Positions 6,514 through 16,403 are shown, counted from the stretch's first letter. The stretch is DNA of 64,000 bases from DIGJ01 sp041739345 (GCA_041739345.1 JBGSNZ010000009.1:1-64000), one strand, 5' to 3'. Program-made: numbers and translations. Notes: generated by a model not told the origin, from the sequence alone.

Positions 6514-9501
6514 TTAAAACATATATCTATAGTTATTAAATACAGCTAATATTAAATCTTTCAAACCATCTTCCAAGCCAGAATTTGCATCCTTTAAGCT
6601 ATAGTCTTTTGTGGTTGATCCAACGCGTACTCTAAATGTTTTATCCGCTTCATCGATAAGAACAAAACCAGCATTTTTGCTATTATCAAAATCAGCAACC
6701 GTTGCAAATAATGTGAATTTATCCTTGTAAGGTGCACTGTCATAAGGACAGAAGCTCTTGCAGTTACCGCATTCATTACACATCTTATCAACATGAATGA
6801 TTTGCATCATATTTCTGCCTTCTACTTTGATTGAAATATTGGCACGGTTTGGACATACATCAACGCAGCATTCACATACATGGTTACATTCTAAACAACG
6901 TACATTCTCTTTCTTTGCATCAGTAGCATGCACTAATGTGCCCTTTTTCGCTTCTGCTCCATTAATATCTGTATCAATCTCAATTTCTTTTCTAGCTTCC
7001 ATTCCTAAAATAGCATTGCAAGCATAAGAAGCATCACGAATACCCTCTACTACAGTAGCTGGTCCGTTTAATCCATCTCCTACTACATAAACATTTGCTA
7101 CACTGCTTTCAAGTGTTGTCTTTTCTACGGATGCTTTGCCTCTTTCATCTACTTTTAGTCCACTCGCTACATAAAGAGAATCTTCAATTTTTTCACCAAC
7201 TGCTGCAATAACAGTGTCCGCTAAAACTTCTACTCGCTCTCCAGTTGCTTCTGGACTTCTTCTTCCCGATGCATCTGGTGTTCCAAGTTTCATTACATCA
7301 CAAACAAGTTTGCCGTTTGTTAAAGCAACCGGCGCTAATAATTCTTTGAAAGTTACACCATCTTCGATTGCTAGTTCTAATTCTTCTGCATCCGCTGGCA
7401 TGTTTCTCTTATCTCTACGATAAACTAAGAATACATTTTCAACCTCAGGAACACGTTTAGCAGCTCTTGCAACATCCATTGCAGTGTTACCACCACCGAT
7501 AACTACAACATTTTTACCAATCTTAACGTTTGCAATGTCTTTCTTGCAGGATTCTAAGAATGCAAGACCATTGATGCTTTCACCGCTTTCTAAGTGAACA
7601 GCTCCTGGCTTCCATGCTCCGATAGCAAGGATAGCAGCGTCAAATCCTTCTTTTAATAAATCCTGAGCAGATGCGATTTCTGAATTTAATTTGATTTCAA
7701 CCCCTAATTGTTTCAAGAGAGCTACATCTTTTTCAATGGCTTCATCTGAAATACGGAAGCTTGGTATAACGTGTCTTACAACACCACCAAGAGACTCTCT
7801 TTTTTCAAATATTGTAACTTTTGCACCGCCTCTTGCAAGGAAGAAAGCGGATGCCATACCAGCAGGACCACCACCGATAACAGCTACCTTTTTATTGGAA
7901 GTTGATTCTGGTTTTAATGCTTTTAAAACTTCATCAAATCCATTTTCTGCAGCAACTAATTTTGTTGAACGAATTTGAACCGATTCTTCATAGAAATTAC
8001 GAGTACATTTATTCATGCATCTATGACTACAGATCGTTCCTGTAATAAAAGGAAGTGGATTCTTATCGGTAATTACTTTAAGAGCATCCGCATAATTTCC
8101 TTCACCCACTAATTTAATGTATGATGGGATATCCTGATTAATTGGGCAGCCTTCACTGCAAGGAGCGCTAAAGCAATCTAATAATGGTACATTTGCATCC
8201 ATTTTACGAATTGGAAGTGGCTTTACAGCTTTCAAATGATGTTCATCGGAATAAACTTCATTACAAATTGTTTCCACTGCTTTTAAATCAACTCCATCAA
8301 ATGCTTTGAAGTCTACTTTATCAAAGAGTTCAGCAATCTGAGTTAATCTTTGGTATCCACCTGGTTTTAACATCGTGGTTGCCATGGTAATTGGCCAAAT
8401 TCCTGCTTCAAATATTTTTTCAATATTGAAGTAATCTGCGCCACCAGAATATGAAATACGAAGTTTTCCGTGAAAGCTTTCTGTAAGTTTTCTTGCTACA
8501 TTCATAGAAAGTGCAAATAATGAACGTCCAGACATATACATTTCTTCACTTGGAAGTTCATTTCTTGTTACATCAACTGGGAATGTATTTGTAATTTTAA
8601 CACCAAACTCTAATCCCTTCGTTGTTGCCAAATCAAGAAGTCTTTGAATCATTGGCACTGCATCTTCAAACTGTAAGTCATCTTTGAAATGGAAATCTCC
8701 AAATACAACATAATCATAACCAGTCTTGTCCATAATACTTCTAGCTTCTTCATAGCCTAAAAGAGTTGGATTACATTTAATATAAGTATTGATTTTCTTT
8801 TCTGTTAATAAATAAGTTGCAATACGTTCAATTTCTTGTGGAGGACATCCATGAAGTGTTGATAAGGTAGCGGATGTACAAATATTCGAAGAAATGCTTT
8901 CTACAAATTCTTTATCCATATTTTCATATTTATCTACATTATTTAATAAATACTCTTTGCATTCTTTAAATATTGCTGTATTTTCGGCATCTTTTAACCC
9001 TTCAATGAAACGGTCTATCTTTTCAGACTGAATACCTTCTAAATTATATCCAACACTCATATTAAATACAAAAGCATCCGGGTCTCCAAGACCATACTCT
9101 TTTGCTAATACCTTACAAGCAAACCATCCTTTTACATATTCATCGAAAGCTTCTGGAACATATAATTCAGTTGACCACTCACAGTTATAGCATTCATCAT
9201 CAGCTAAAATACAAGGTTTTGCAACTGGAAGATCTTCTCCGTCCAAAGTTTGAACTGTTTTCAATTCGAAGAAACGACTTCCTGCATAATAGGAAGCTAC
9301 AATATTTTGTGCTAACTGTGTATGAGGACCTGCTGCAGGTCCAAAAGGCATCTCCAATTTTTCAGTAAAGATTGGTAATGTGCTGTTTGCTTCTTTTACA
9401 TAAGGTTTACGTAGGCCAAATACCTTTCCTGATTCTTTTTTCTCTGTCTGTATCCAAGTCATTAATTCCTTAAATGGAATCGGTGTCATTCTGTCACCCA
9501 T
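6514..9501 (-). CDS. ygfK: YgfK-type putative selenate reductase / large FAD-Fe-S oxidoreductase
   Basis: 995 residues; E. coli YgfK is about 1030. Residues ~1-420 resemble a dihydropyrimidine/dihydroorotate dehydrogenase-like barrel. A glutamate-synthase small-subunit-type Fe-S domain follows (CSEGCPINQDIPSYIKL near 450). Next come two nucleotide-binding folds (VAVIGGGPAGMASA near 545; VVVIGGGNTAMDVARAAK). The C-terminus has Cys clusters (CLECNHVCECCVDVC and CNECGNCKSFC) for further Fe-S centres. The family is annotated as selenate reductase subunit or linked to selenium-dependent molybdenum hydroxylases; its reaction is not firmly known. It lies 19 bases after ssnA with a GGAGGA site, in one transcription unit. 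Confidence 0.92.
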   Translation of the reverse strand: MGDRMTPIPFKELMTWIQTEKKESGKVFGLRKPYVKEANSTLPIFTEKLEMPFGPAAGPHTQLAQNIVASYYAGSRFFELKTVQTLDGEDLPVAKPCILADDECYNCEWSTELYVPEAFDEYVKGWFACKVLAKEYGLGDPDAFVFNMSVGYNLEGIQSEKIDRFIEGLKDAENTAIFKECKEYLLNNVDKYENMDKEFVESISSNICTSATLSTLHGCPPQEIERIATYLLTEKKINTYIKCNPTLLGYEEARSIMDKTGYDYVVFGDFHFKDDLQFEDAVPMIQRLLDLATTKGLEFGVKITNTFPVDVTRNELPSEEMYMSGRSLFALSMNVARKLTESFHGKLRISYSGGADYFNIEKIFEAGIWPITMATTMLKPGGYQRLTQIAELFDKVDFKAFDGVDLKAVETICNEVYSDEHHLKAVKPLPIRKMDANVPLLDCFSAPCSEGCPINQDIPSYIKLVGEGNYADALKVITDKNPLPFITGTICSHRCMNKCTRNFYEESVQIRSTKLVAAENGFDEVLKALKPESTSNKKVAVIGGGPAGMASAFFLARGGAKVTIFEKRESLGGVVRHVIPSFRISDEAIEKDVALLKQLGVEIKLNSEIASAQDLLKEGFDAAILAIGAWKPGAVHLESGESINGLAFLESCKKDIANVKIGKNVVVIGGGNTAMDVARAAKRVPEVENVFLVYRRDKRNMPADAEELELAIEDGVTFKELLAPVALTNGKLVCDVMKLGTPDASGRRSPEATGERVEVLADTVIAAVGEKIEDSLYVASGLKVDERGKASVEKTTLESSVANVYVVGDGLNGPATVVEGIRDASYACNAILGMEARKEIEIDTDINGAEAKKGTLVHATDAKKENVRCLECNHVCECCVDVCPNRANISIKVEGRNMMQIIHVDKMCNECGNCKSFCPYDSAPYKDKFTLFATVADFDNSKNAGFVLIDEADKTFRVRVGSTTKDYSLKDANSGLEDGLKDLILAVFNNYRYMF

Positions 9502-9520
9502 TTTTAAATCCTCCTTTTCC

Positions 9521-10852
9521 TTATCCGTTTATACTTTTTGCAAGTAAACTAGCTTGTTCACGGCATTCAGCCATTTCCTTAGCTTCATCTATTCCAATGA
9601 GTTCTCTATCTTTCATAAGAAGTTTTCCATTTGCCATAGTGGTTACAACATTGCGTCCGTTCATACCGAATAAGATATGACCATTGCTGTTTTTATCATC
9701 CATTGGTGTAAGTGGATCATATTCAGAAACAATGATATCAGCTGCATAACCTTCTTTTAATATACCAAGTGGTGCTTCAAAGTAACGGTTTGCAATCTTT
9801 GCATTGTTTTCAAATAACATGGTAGGTATTTCTCCCCAAGCTGCATTTGCATCACATAAATTATGTTTGTGAAGAACATTTGCTACTTTCATAGATTCTA
9901 ACATATCATGTGTATATCCATCCGTACCAAGACCAGTTAAGATTCCTCTATGAACAATTTCCATAGTAGGAGGACATCCACAAGCATTACCCATATTGGA
10001 CTCTGGATTATGCACTACCATCGTGTCCGTTGCTTTTAGAAGTTCCATTTCCTGTGCATTTACATAGATGCAATGTCCAGCTAATGTCTTTGGTCCAAGG
10101 ATATCAAAATCCATTAAACGATTGATGATTCTCTTACCATGTTTTTGCAAACTATCATGTAAGTCTTCAATACCTTCCGCAACATGAATATGAGCACCAA
10201 CACCATCTGGTGTATTTTCTCTACATAATTGTAGGGTTCTATCTGATAATGTAAACTGCGCATGCATACCCATCATTGCTTTTTGCATGTCTGTTGTATC
10301 TTTTGCACACGCTTTAATAAAGTCAGCATTTTCTTTCACAGCCGCACGCATCTTATCTTCTCCATCGCGATCCGAAACTTCATAGCAAAGGCAAGTACGA
10401 ACACCAAGTCTCTTTGCTTCTTCAGCGATGGTAAATAAGCTTCCTTCAATTTCTCCAAAACTTGCATGATGGTCAAATACCGTTGTAACACCATTTTTAA
10501 TACAATCAATATAGGTAGCCGCTGCACTCTTTCTTGTTTGTTGTAAGGTTAAATGACGATCAATATTCCACCACAACCCATCTAAGATATCCAAAAATCC
10601 GTTAGGATTATATCCGTTAATAGAAAGACCTCTTGCCATTGCACTATAGATATGTTCATGTGTATTAATAAATGCAGGCATAATGACTCCGCCCTTTGCG
10701 TCTACATACTGGGCATCTTTATAACTTTCCTTTAATTCCTTTGTAGTTCCAACTTTTTTAATAGTTGTTCCCTCTACTAAAACTGCTCCATTTTCAATCC
10801 AAGGATTGGAAGCATCTCTTGTTAGTACTTTACCGTTTCCTATTAATATCAT
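9521..10852 (-). CDS. ssnA: SsnA-type amidohydrolase
   Basis: 443 residues, matching E. coli SsnA. It is an amidohydrolase-superfamily protein related to chlorohydrolases and guanine deaminases. Metal-ligand motifs include PAFINTHEHIYSAMARG near 60-75, HIHVAEG, LAGHCIYV and GLGTDGYTHDM. The reaction is not established; in many genomes it sits beside ygfK and molybdenum hydroxylases, as here. It is the first gene of the leftward operon and is divergent from the DauR-like regulator gene. GGAGAGA precedes the ATG. Confidence 0.92.
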   Translation of the reverse strand: MILIGNGKVLTRDASNPWIENGAVLVEGTTIKKVGTTKELKESYKDAQYVDAKGGVIMPAFINTHEHIYSAMARGLSINGYNPNGFLDILDGLWWNIDRHLTLQQTRKSAAATYIDCIKNGVTTVFDHHASFGEIEGSLFTIAEEAKRLGVRTCLCYEVSDRDGEDKMRAAVKENADFIKACAKDTTDMQKAMMGMHAQFTLSDRTLQLCRENTPDGVGAHIHVAEGIEDLHDSLQKHGKRIINRLMDFDILGPKTLAGHCIYVNAQEMELLKATDTMVVHNPESNMGNACGCPPTMEIVHRGILTGLGTDGYTHDMLESMKVANVLHKHNLCDANAAWGEIPTMLFENNAKIANRYFEAPLGILKEGYAADIIVSEYDPLTPMDDKNSNGHILFGMNGRNVVTTMANGKLLMKDRELIGIDEAKEMAECREQASLLAKSING

Positions 10853-10920
10853 ACGATCTCTCCTTTACTTTAATTGCCTTAATTTCCGAGATTACTCTTC
10901 TATTATAGATATAAGTTTAT

Positions 10921-11028
10921 CATTACCTTATATAAAAATCAATTACTTTTTCAAAAAATTTTTGCATTACCTAAAAAATTTTGTATTTTGGTATTGATTA
11001 ATTTTTTTTTTGTGGTATCATGGTATTG
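10921..11028. promoter_or_regulatory. Divergent regulatory region with direct repeats and a forward promoter
   Basis: Two copies of CATTACCT (10921 and 10965) lie 44 bp apart. Two copies of GGTATTG (10990 and 11022) and a related GGTATCA (11014) lie next to them. A candidate promoter for the rightward genes is TTGATT (10994-10999), a 16-base spacer and TATCAT (11016-11021). For the leftward ssnA operon TTGATT with a 17-base spacer and TAAACT can be read on the minus strand. The repeats overlap both promoters and are candidate operators for the regulator encoded next to them. Confidence 0.45.
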
Positions 11029-11125
11029 TAAACAAGAAATGACAAGGTTATTCCGAGGTCAATTTCGGAGTCATTTGCTTGAAAGCGCGCGTAAAAAAAT
11101 TGACAATAGAATAAGGAGCTCCTAT

Positions 11126-11767
11126 ATGAAACTTTCATTAACTTTTTTAAAACAAATTGCTAGCGGTTTAGCCGTTCAATTTGGAGAGAACTGTGAAGTT
11201 GCCATACATGATTTGGCAAAAGAAAACATTGAGCACTCGATTGTACACATTGAAAATGGACACGTTTCAAACCGTAAAGTGGGCGACGGCCCCTCTCGTG
11301 TTGTTCTTGAGACGCTACATAACGATCCAACGTTACAGTCGCATCCAGACCATTTAGGTTACCTTACAAAAACATCGGATGGTCGTATCTTAAAATCAAG
11401 TACCATGTATTTTAGTGATGATGATAATCAGGTGCGTTATATCTTATCCATAAACTTTGACATCACAAACCTTTTGTTTATAGAGAATTCTATAAAATCT
11501 ATAACCAAAACAGAGATGCCTTCCGGTTCCAGCGAACCAGCTCGCATAGCTCAGAATGTAAATGACTTACTCGATGATTTGATTGAACAATCCGTTTCTT
11601 TAGTTGGAAAACCAGTCGCATTGATGACAAAGGAAGATAAGATTTCCGCAATTCAATTTTTGAATGATGCGGGTGCTTTCCTTATTACAAAATCAGGGGA
11701 TAAGATATCAAAATATTTCGGAATTTCAAAATATACACTTTATAGTTACATTGACATTAACAAATAA
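11126..11767 (+). CDS. YheO/DauR-like transcriptional regulator
   Basis: 213 residues from the ATG at 11126, chosen because AAGGAG lies 8 bases upstream; the open frame extends further 5' without a site. Residues ~1-115 form a YheO-like PAS-type sensor domain (FGENCEVAIHDLAKENIEHSIVHIENG). The C-terminal ~60 residues form a helix-turn-helix (MTKEDKISAIQFLNDAGAF, FGISKYTLYSYI) like that of DauR. Such regulators often sit beside amino-acid or amide catabolic genes. It leads the rightward ygeX-ygeY-ygeW cluster and faces the ssnA operon, so local control of both arms is likely. Confidence 0.88.
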   Translation: MKLSLTFLKQIASGLAVQFGENCEVAIHDLAKENIEHSIVHIENGHVSNRKVGDGPSRVVLETLHNDPTLQSHPDHLGYLTKTSDGRILKSSTMYFSDDDNQVRYILSINFDITNLLFIENSIKSITKTEMPSGSSEPARIAQNVNDLLDDLIEQSVSLVGKPVALMTKEDKISAIQFLNDAGAFLITKSGDKISKYFGISKYTLYSYIDINK

Positions 11768-11817
11768 AACACCATTAGCTGAGAATGCCATTCGCATTCT
11801 TTCATCAGGAGGTATTT

Positions 11818-13026
11818 ATGAACGAAATTAAATGGGTGAAAAATACGATGCCCAAAACAGACGATGCTCAGTTACCAGTTATGGCAATTGACGAAGTAAA
11901 AAAAGCAAGAACTTTCCATGAAAGTTTTCCTCAGTATACAAAGACACCATTAGCAAAACTTGAAAATATGGCTGCATACTTAGGATTAAAAGAAGTTTAT
12001 GTAAAAGATGAGTCCTATCGTTTTGGATTAAATGCATTCAAGGTTCTTGGTGGTTCATTCGCAATGGCTCGCTACATTGCAAAAGAAACTGGAAGAGATG
12101 TTTCTGAATTAGATTATGAAACTCTTACTTCCGACAAACTTCGTGAAGAATTCGGTCAGGCAACTTTCTTTACTGCTACTGATGGAAATCACGGACGAGG
12201 AGTTGCTTGGGCTGCAAACCGCTTAAAACAAAAAGCTGTTGTTTATATGCCAAAGGGCTCTACACAAACTAGACTTAAAAATATTCAAGTAGAAGGTGCT
12301 ACTGCTACTATTGAAGAAGTAAACTATGACGAATGCGTACGTATGGCTGCCGCTGCTGCTGCAAAAACTAAGAACGGCGTTGTTGTTCAAGATACTGCAT
12401 GGGCTGGATATGAAGAAATTCCATCTTGGATTATGCAAGGATACGGAACAATGGCATTGGAAGCGAATGAACAATTAGAAGAAGCTGGATGTGATCGTCT
12501 TACTCATGTATTTGTTCAGGCTGGTGTAGGTTCTTTAGCAGGAGCTGTACAAGGATATTTCGCAAATCGTTATCCAGAAAACACACCTAAAATTGTTGTA
12601 GTTGAAGCAGATGTTGCTGCTTGTCTTTACAAAGGTGCTGTTGCTGGTGATGGAGAAGAAAGAATCGTAGATGGTGATATGCAAACCATTATGGCTGGAC
12701 TAGCTTGTGGTGAACCAAACACTATCTCTTGGGATATATTAAAAAATCATGTTTCTGTATTCGTTTCTGCTCCTGACTGGGCTGCTGCTCAGGGTATGAG
12801 AATGTTAAGTGCTCCTATTAAAGGTGATCCTCAGGTTGTATCTGGAGAATCCGGAGCTGCTCCATTCGGTATTCTTGCTTGCATTATGACGATGCCAGAA
12901 TACAAAGGATTAAAAGAAGAATTAGGCTTAAATGAAACTTCTAAAGTACTTCTCTTCTCTACAGAAGGAGATACCGATCCAGAAAGATACAAAGAAATCG
13001 TTTGGGACGGAAAAGATTACAAATAA
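11818..13026 (+). CDS. ygeX: Diaminopropionate ammonia-lyase
   Basis: 402 residues from the ATG at 11818 (AGGAGG 7 bases upstream); the longer frame has no better site. It is a fold-type II PLP enzyme that splits 2,3-diaminopropionate to pyruvate and ammonia via an aminoacrylate. PLP Lys75 lies in GLNAFKVLGG, the position seen in E. coli YgeX. TATDGNHGRGVAWA and the C-terminal VVSGESGAAPFG are the other family motifs. The gene order ygeX-ygeY-ygeW differs from E. coli ygeW-ygeX-ygeY, but the set is the same. Confidence 0.94.
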   Translation: MNEIKWVKNTMPKTDDAQLPVMAIDEVKKARTFHESFPQYTKTPLAKLENMAAYLGLKEVYVKDESYRFGLNAFKVLGGSFAMARYIAKETGRDVSELDYETLTSDKLREEFGQATFFTATDGNHGRGVAWAANRLKQKAVVYMPKGSTQTRLKNIQVEGATATIEEVNYDECVRMAAAAAAKTKNGVVVQDTAWAGYEEIPSWIMQGYGTMALEANEQLEEAGCDRLTHVFVQAGVGSLAGAVQGYFANRYPENTPKIVVVEADVAACLYKGAVAGDGEERIVDGDMQTIMAGLACGEPNTISWDILKNHVSVFVSAPDWAAAQGMRMLSAPIKGDPQVVSGESGAAPFGILACIMTMPEYKGLKEELGLNETSKVLLFSTEGDTDPERYKEIVWDGKDYK

Positions 13027-13083
13027 AGAAAAGTATCTACAATGAAACTAAGATAAATTATATTAAACGGAGGTATTATAACT

Positions 13084-14394
13084 ATGGATTTTAACAAAAT
13101 CAAAGAAGCATCACAAAATTATTTACCTGAAATGACTAAGTTTTTAAGAGACTTAGTTGCAATTCCTGGTGAAAGTTGTGGCGAAGAAGGTCACATCAAT
13201 CGTATTGCAGAAGAAATGAAAAAAGTAGGATTTGATAAAGTAGAGATTGATCCTCAAGGTAATGTTTTAGGTTATATGGGAACTGGCGAAAAATTAATCG
13301 GATATGACGCTCATATCGATACGGTTGGTATCGGTAACATCAACAACTGGAAGTTTGATCCATATGCAGGATTTGAAACAGAAGAAGAAATTGGTGGACG
13401 TGGAACATCAGATCAGTTGGGTGGTATTGTATCCGCTGTATATGGTGCTAAAATCATGAAAGATCTTGGACTTCTTAATGATAAATACAAAGTATTAGTA
13501 ACTGGTACTGTTCAAGAAGAAGACTGTGATGGTCTTTGCTGGCAATACATCATCAATGAAGATAAAGTTAGACCAGACTTCGTTGTTTCTACAGAACCTA
13601 CTGATGGTGGTATCTATCGTGGACAAAGAGGTCGTATGGAAATTCGCATCGATGTAAAAGGTATCTCTTGTCATGGTTCTGCTCCAGAACGTGGAGATAA
13701 CGCAATCTACAAAATGGCTGACATTCTTCAAGATGTTCGTTCATTAAATGAAAACGATGCCAACGATGGAACTGAGATTAAAGGTTTAGTTAAAATGTTA
13801 GATGAAAAGTATAACACAGATTGGAAAGAAGCTCGTTTCTTAGGTCGTGGTACCGTAACTACTTCCGAAATCTTCTTTACCTCACCTAGCCGTTGTGCAG
13901 TTGCAGATTCTTGTTCTGTATCACTTGACCGTCGTATGACTTTTGGTGAAACATGGGAAAGCTGCTTAGACGAAATCCGTCAACTTCCTAACGTAAAAAA
14001 ATATGGTGAAGATGTAACTGTTTCTATGTATCAGTATGATCGTCCATCTTACAAAGGACTTGTTTATGAAATCGAATGTTATTTCCCAACATGGGCAATT
14101 CCAGAAGATCACGCTGTAACAAAAGCACTTGAAGAAGCTTACACAAATCTATATGGTACTACTCGTAGCGGTTCTTCCGAAGCAGACGCAATGAGAAAAG
14201 CTCGTCCTCTTACAGATAAATGGACATTCTCTACCAATGGTGTATCCATTATGGGACGTAACAATATTCCATGCATCGGATTTGGACCTGGTGCTGAAGC
14301 ACAGGCTCATGCGCCAAACGAAAAAACTTACAAAGAAGACTTAGTGAAATGTGCTGCTGTATATGCTGCAATTCCTACATTATACTGCAAATAA
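13084..14394 (+). CDS. ygeY: YgeY-type M20-family zinc hydrolase
   Basis: 436 residues. It is a peptidase M20/ArgE/DapE-type metallohydrolase of the YgeY, selenium-metabolism-linked group. Metal-site residues are visible in GYDAHIDTVG, RGTSDQLGG, TVQEEDCDG and VSTEPTDGG, with a C-terminal His in EAQAHAPNE. It probably removes an acyl or carbamoyl group from an amino-acid-like substrate; the substrate is unknown. It starts 57 bases after ygeX with a GGAGG site and a small hairpin separates it from ygeW. Confidence 0.92.
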   Translation: MDFNKIKEASQNYLPEMTKFLRDLVAIPGESCGEEGHINRIAEEMKKVGFDKVEIDPQGNVLGYMGTGEKLIGYDAHIDTVGIGNINNWKFDPYAGFETEEEIGGRGTSDQLGGIVSAVYGAKIMKDLGLLNDKYKVLVTGTVQEEDCDGLCWQYIINEDKVRPDFVVSTEPTDGGIYRGQRGRMEIRIDVKGISCHGSAPERGDNAIYKMADILQDVRSLNENDANDGTEIKGLVKMLDEKYNTDWKEARFLGRGTVTTSEIFFTSPSRCAVADSCSVSLDRRMTFGETWESCLDEIRQLPNVKKYGEDVTVSMYQYDRPSYKGLVYEIECYFPTWAIPEDHAVTKALEEAYTNLYGTTRSGSSEADAMRKARPLTDKWTFSTNGVSIMGRNNIPCIGFGPGAEAQAHAPNEKTYKEDLVKCAAVYAAIPTLYCK

Positions 14395-14408
14395 TCAACC
14401 CAGTAAGT

Positions 14409-14431
14409 AAGGGGTATGCAAATTACCCCTT
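14409..14431 (+). other. Intercistronic hairpin between ygeY and ygeW
   Basis: AAGGGGTA and TACCCCTT form an 8-bp stem with a 7-base loop, 15 bases after the ygeY stop. The following sequence TTCTATAAAAA lacks a good U-run, so it is at most a partial terminator or an mRNA-processing/stability element. Confidence 0.45.
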
Positions 14432-14475
14432 TCTATAAAAACCCAAAACACATTCAAATTAAAGGAGATTAATTC

Positions 14476-15672
14476 ATGAAAACATTACAAACTTATATCG
14501 ATAAACTTAATGCTTTAAACTTTAAAGAAATGTACAACAACGACTTTTTCTTAACTTGGGAAAAAACAGACGATGAATTAGAAGCAGTATTTACAGTTGC
14601 TGACGCTCTTCGTTACATGAGAGAAAACAATATTTCTACAAAAGTATTTGAAAGTGGTTTAGGAATTTCTTTATTCCGTGATAACTCTACTCGTACAAGA
14701 TTCTCATTTGCTTCTGCTTGTAACTTACTCGGATTAGAAGTTCAGGATTTAGACGAAGGAAAATCTCAGGTTGCTCATGGCGAAACCGTTCGTGAAACAG
14801 CTAACATGATCTCTTTCATGGCTGATATTATCGGTATCCGTGATGATATGTATATCGGAAAAGGTAATGCTTACATGCATGAAGTTTCTCAAGCAGTACA
14901 AGATGGAAACAGAGACGGTGTATTAGAGCAACGCCCTACATTAGTTAACTTACAGTGTGATATCGATCATCCTACACAGTCTATGGCTGACATGCTTCAC
15001 ATCATCCATGAATTTGGCGGTGTTGAAAACTTAAAAGGCAAAAAGATTGCTATGACTTGGGCTTACTCTCCTTCTTATGGAAAACCATTGTCTGTACCAC
15101 AGGGTATCGTTGGCTTAATGACTCGTATGGGTATGGAAGTTGTTTTAGCACATCCAGAAGGATATGAAATCATGTCTGACGTAGAAGAAGTAGCTAAGAA
15201 AAATGCTGAAAAATCCGGTGGATCTTTCAAAAAGACAAATGATATGGCAGAAGCATTCAAGGATGCTGATATTGTATATCCAAAGAGCTGGGCTCCATTT
15301 GCAGCTATGGAAAAACGTACCGACCTTTATGGCAATGGCGATATGGACGGAGTTAAAAAATTAGAGCAGGAACTATTAGCTCAGAATGCTCAGCACAAAG
15401 ATTGGGCTTGTACCGAAGAATTAATGAAGACAACAAAAGATGGAAAAGCTCTTTACATGCACTGCTTACCTGCTGATATCACAGGCTTAAGCTGCAAAGA
15501 AGGTGAAGTAGATGCGACCGTATTTGATCGTTATCGTACACCTCTTTATAAAGAAGCTAGCTTCAAACCATATATCATCGCTTCCATGATCTTTTTAAGC
15601 AAATTTGAAAATCCACAAGCTGTATTAAAAGCTTTAGAAGAAAAAGCAACTCAGAGAAAATTTGATAAATAA
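14476..15672 (+). CDS. ygeW: Knotted carbamoyltransferase YgeW
   Basis: 398 residues, the length of YgeW proteins and longer than ordinary ornithine carbamoyltransferases. The carbamoyl-phosphate motif is in FRDNSTRTRFSFASA near residues 75-88. DHPTQSMADMLHIIHEF and the HCLPADI segment give the second set of active-site residues. YgeW belongs to the trefoil-knotted transcarbamylases; its amino substrate is unidentified. It shares a locus with a hydantoinase and an M20 hydrolase, which suggests carbamoylated intermediates. It is followed by a strong terminator. AAGGAG precedes the ATG. Confidence 0.93.
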   Translation: MKTLQTYIDKLNALNFKEMYNNDFFLTWEKTDDELEAVFTVADALRYMRENNISTKVFESGLGISLFRDNSTRTRFSFASACNLLGLEVQDLDEGKSQVAHGETVRETANMISFMADIIGIRDDMYIGKGNAYMHEVSQAVQDGNRDGVLEQRPTLVNLQCDIDHPTQSMADMLHIIHEFGGVENLKGKKIAMTWAYSPSYGKPLSVPQGIVGLMTRMGMEVVLAHPEGYEIMSDVEEVAKKNAEKSGGSFKKTNDMAEAFKDADIVYPKSWAPFAAMEKRTDLYGNGDMDGVKKLEQELLAQNAQHKDWACTEELMKTTKDGKALYMHCLPADITGLSCKEGEVDATVFDRYRTPLYKEASFKPYIIASMIFLSKFENPQAVLKALEEKATQRKFDK

Positions 15673-15750
15673 TTGAATCTCAGTTTGAGATAGGCTTAGC
15701 TAATTGACTACAATGTCCTCCTAAGCATTGTAAATAATTATAACCCAACC

Positions 15751-15795
15751 AAAACCCGCCGTTAAGTGATATTTTATCACTTAACGGCGGGTTTT
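15751..15795. terminator. Strong intrinsic terminator after ygeW
   Basis: A perfect 21-bp stem (15751-15771 with 15775-15795) containing CCCGCCGTTAAGTGAT, with a 3-base loop and T-run on the plus strand. The mirrored A-run makes it usable in both directions, for ygeW and for the convergent MIF-like gene. Confidence 0.92.
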
Positions 15796-15871
15796 TCCAT
15801 TCCGATGGGAATCAATTATACCACGATTACGAATCTTAACTTTCAACTACTCTCGCTTTTATTAATATCCT

Positions 15872-16216
15872 TTAGAAATTACTTCCATTCCATCCCCAGT
15901 TTTCTACCAAATCATATTTCACATAAATTTTATCTTTATCAACTTCAAGTTCTTCATTATAAATATTGCAAATTTCTGTGGTTAAGCTGGCAAGCGCTCT
16001 TTTGCTCGCATCACCAAAAATCTGAACCTCTACATATACAATTTTTTCAAATTCTTGACCTTTAAAATAAAGTTTGTAATCATCCTCAAATCCGACCATT
16101 AACCAACTTTCACTCTTTCCTGGAATTAAAGCAATTGCTTGGCCTAAACGATTTTTTATAGTTACTTCCTGTTCTTTGGTAATTTTCACACTAATTTTTG
16201 AATTTATAAATGGCAT
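15872..16216 (-). CDS. MIF/tautomerase-superfamily protein
   Basis: 114 residues, the typical size of macrophage-migration-inhibitory-factor-like tautomerases. Met is followed directly by the catalytic Pro (MPFINSKISV). The C-terminal end YDLVENWGWNGSNF parallels the family's GWN-type ending. Such proteins tautomerise phenylpyruvate-like substrates; the physiological role in bacteria is mostly unknown. It is a single gene, convergent with ygeW and divergent from the HAD-GNAT gene. GGGGGA precedes the start. Confidence 0.85.
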   Translation of the reverse strand: MPFINSKISVKITKEQEVTIKNRLGQAIALIPGKSESWLMVGFEDDYKLYFKGQEFEKIVYVEVQIFGDASKRALASLTTEICNIYNEELEVDKDKIYVKYDLVENWGWNGSNF

Positions 16217-16403
16217 GTTTATCCCCCTTCATCTTATCCGCGACATGTTGTAATATTCTTTTATGTCAACGTATTTTTAACCTAACTATGCTTATTATCT
16301 CATATTTTCTTTTAATCATCAACCCTTCATGGTATACTCATTTTATCGTCAATTTTTCGTAAATTTTCCCATGACAAGGACTGCAATATAGAAAGGACTC
16401 CCT

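Noticed and set aside
10988..11125. N-terminal extension of the DauR-like regulator
   Set aside because: It covers the promoter and operator-like repeats; the AAGGAG-supported ATG at 11126 fits the family start.
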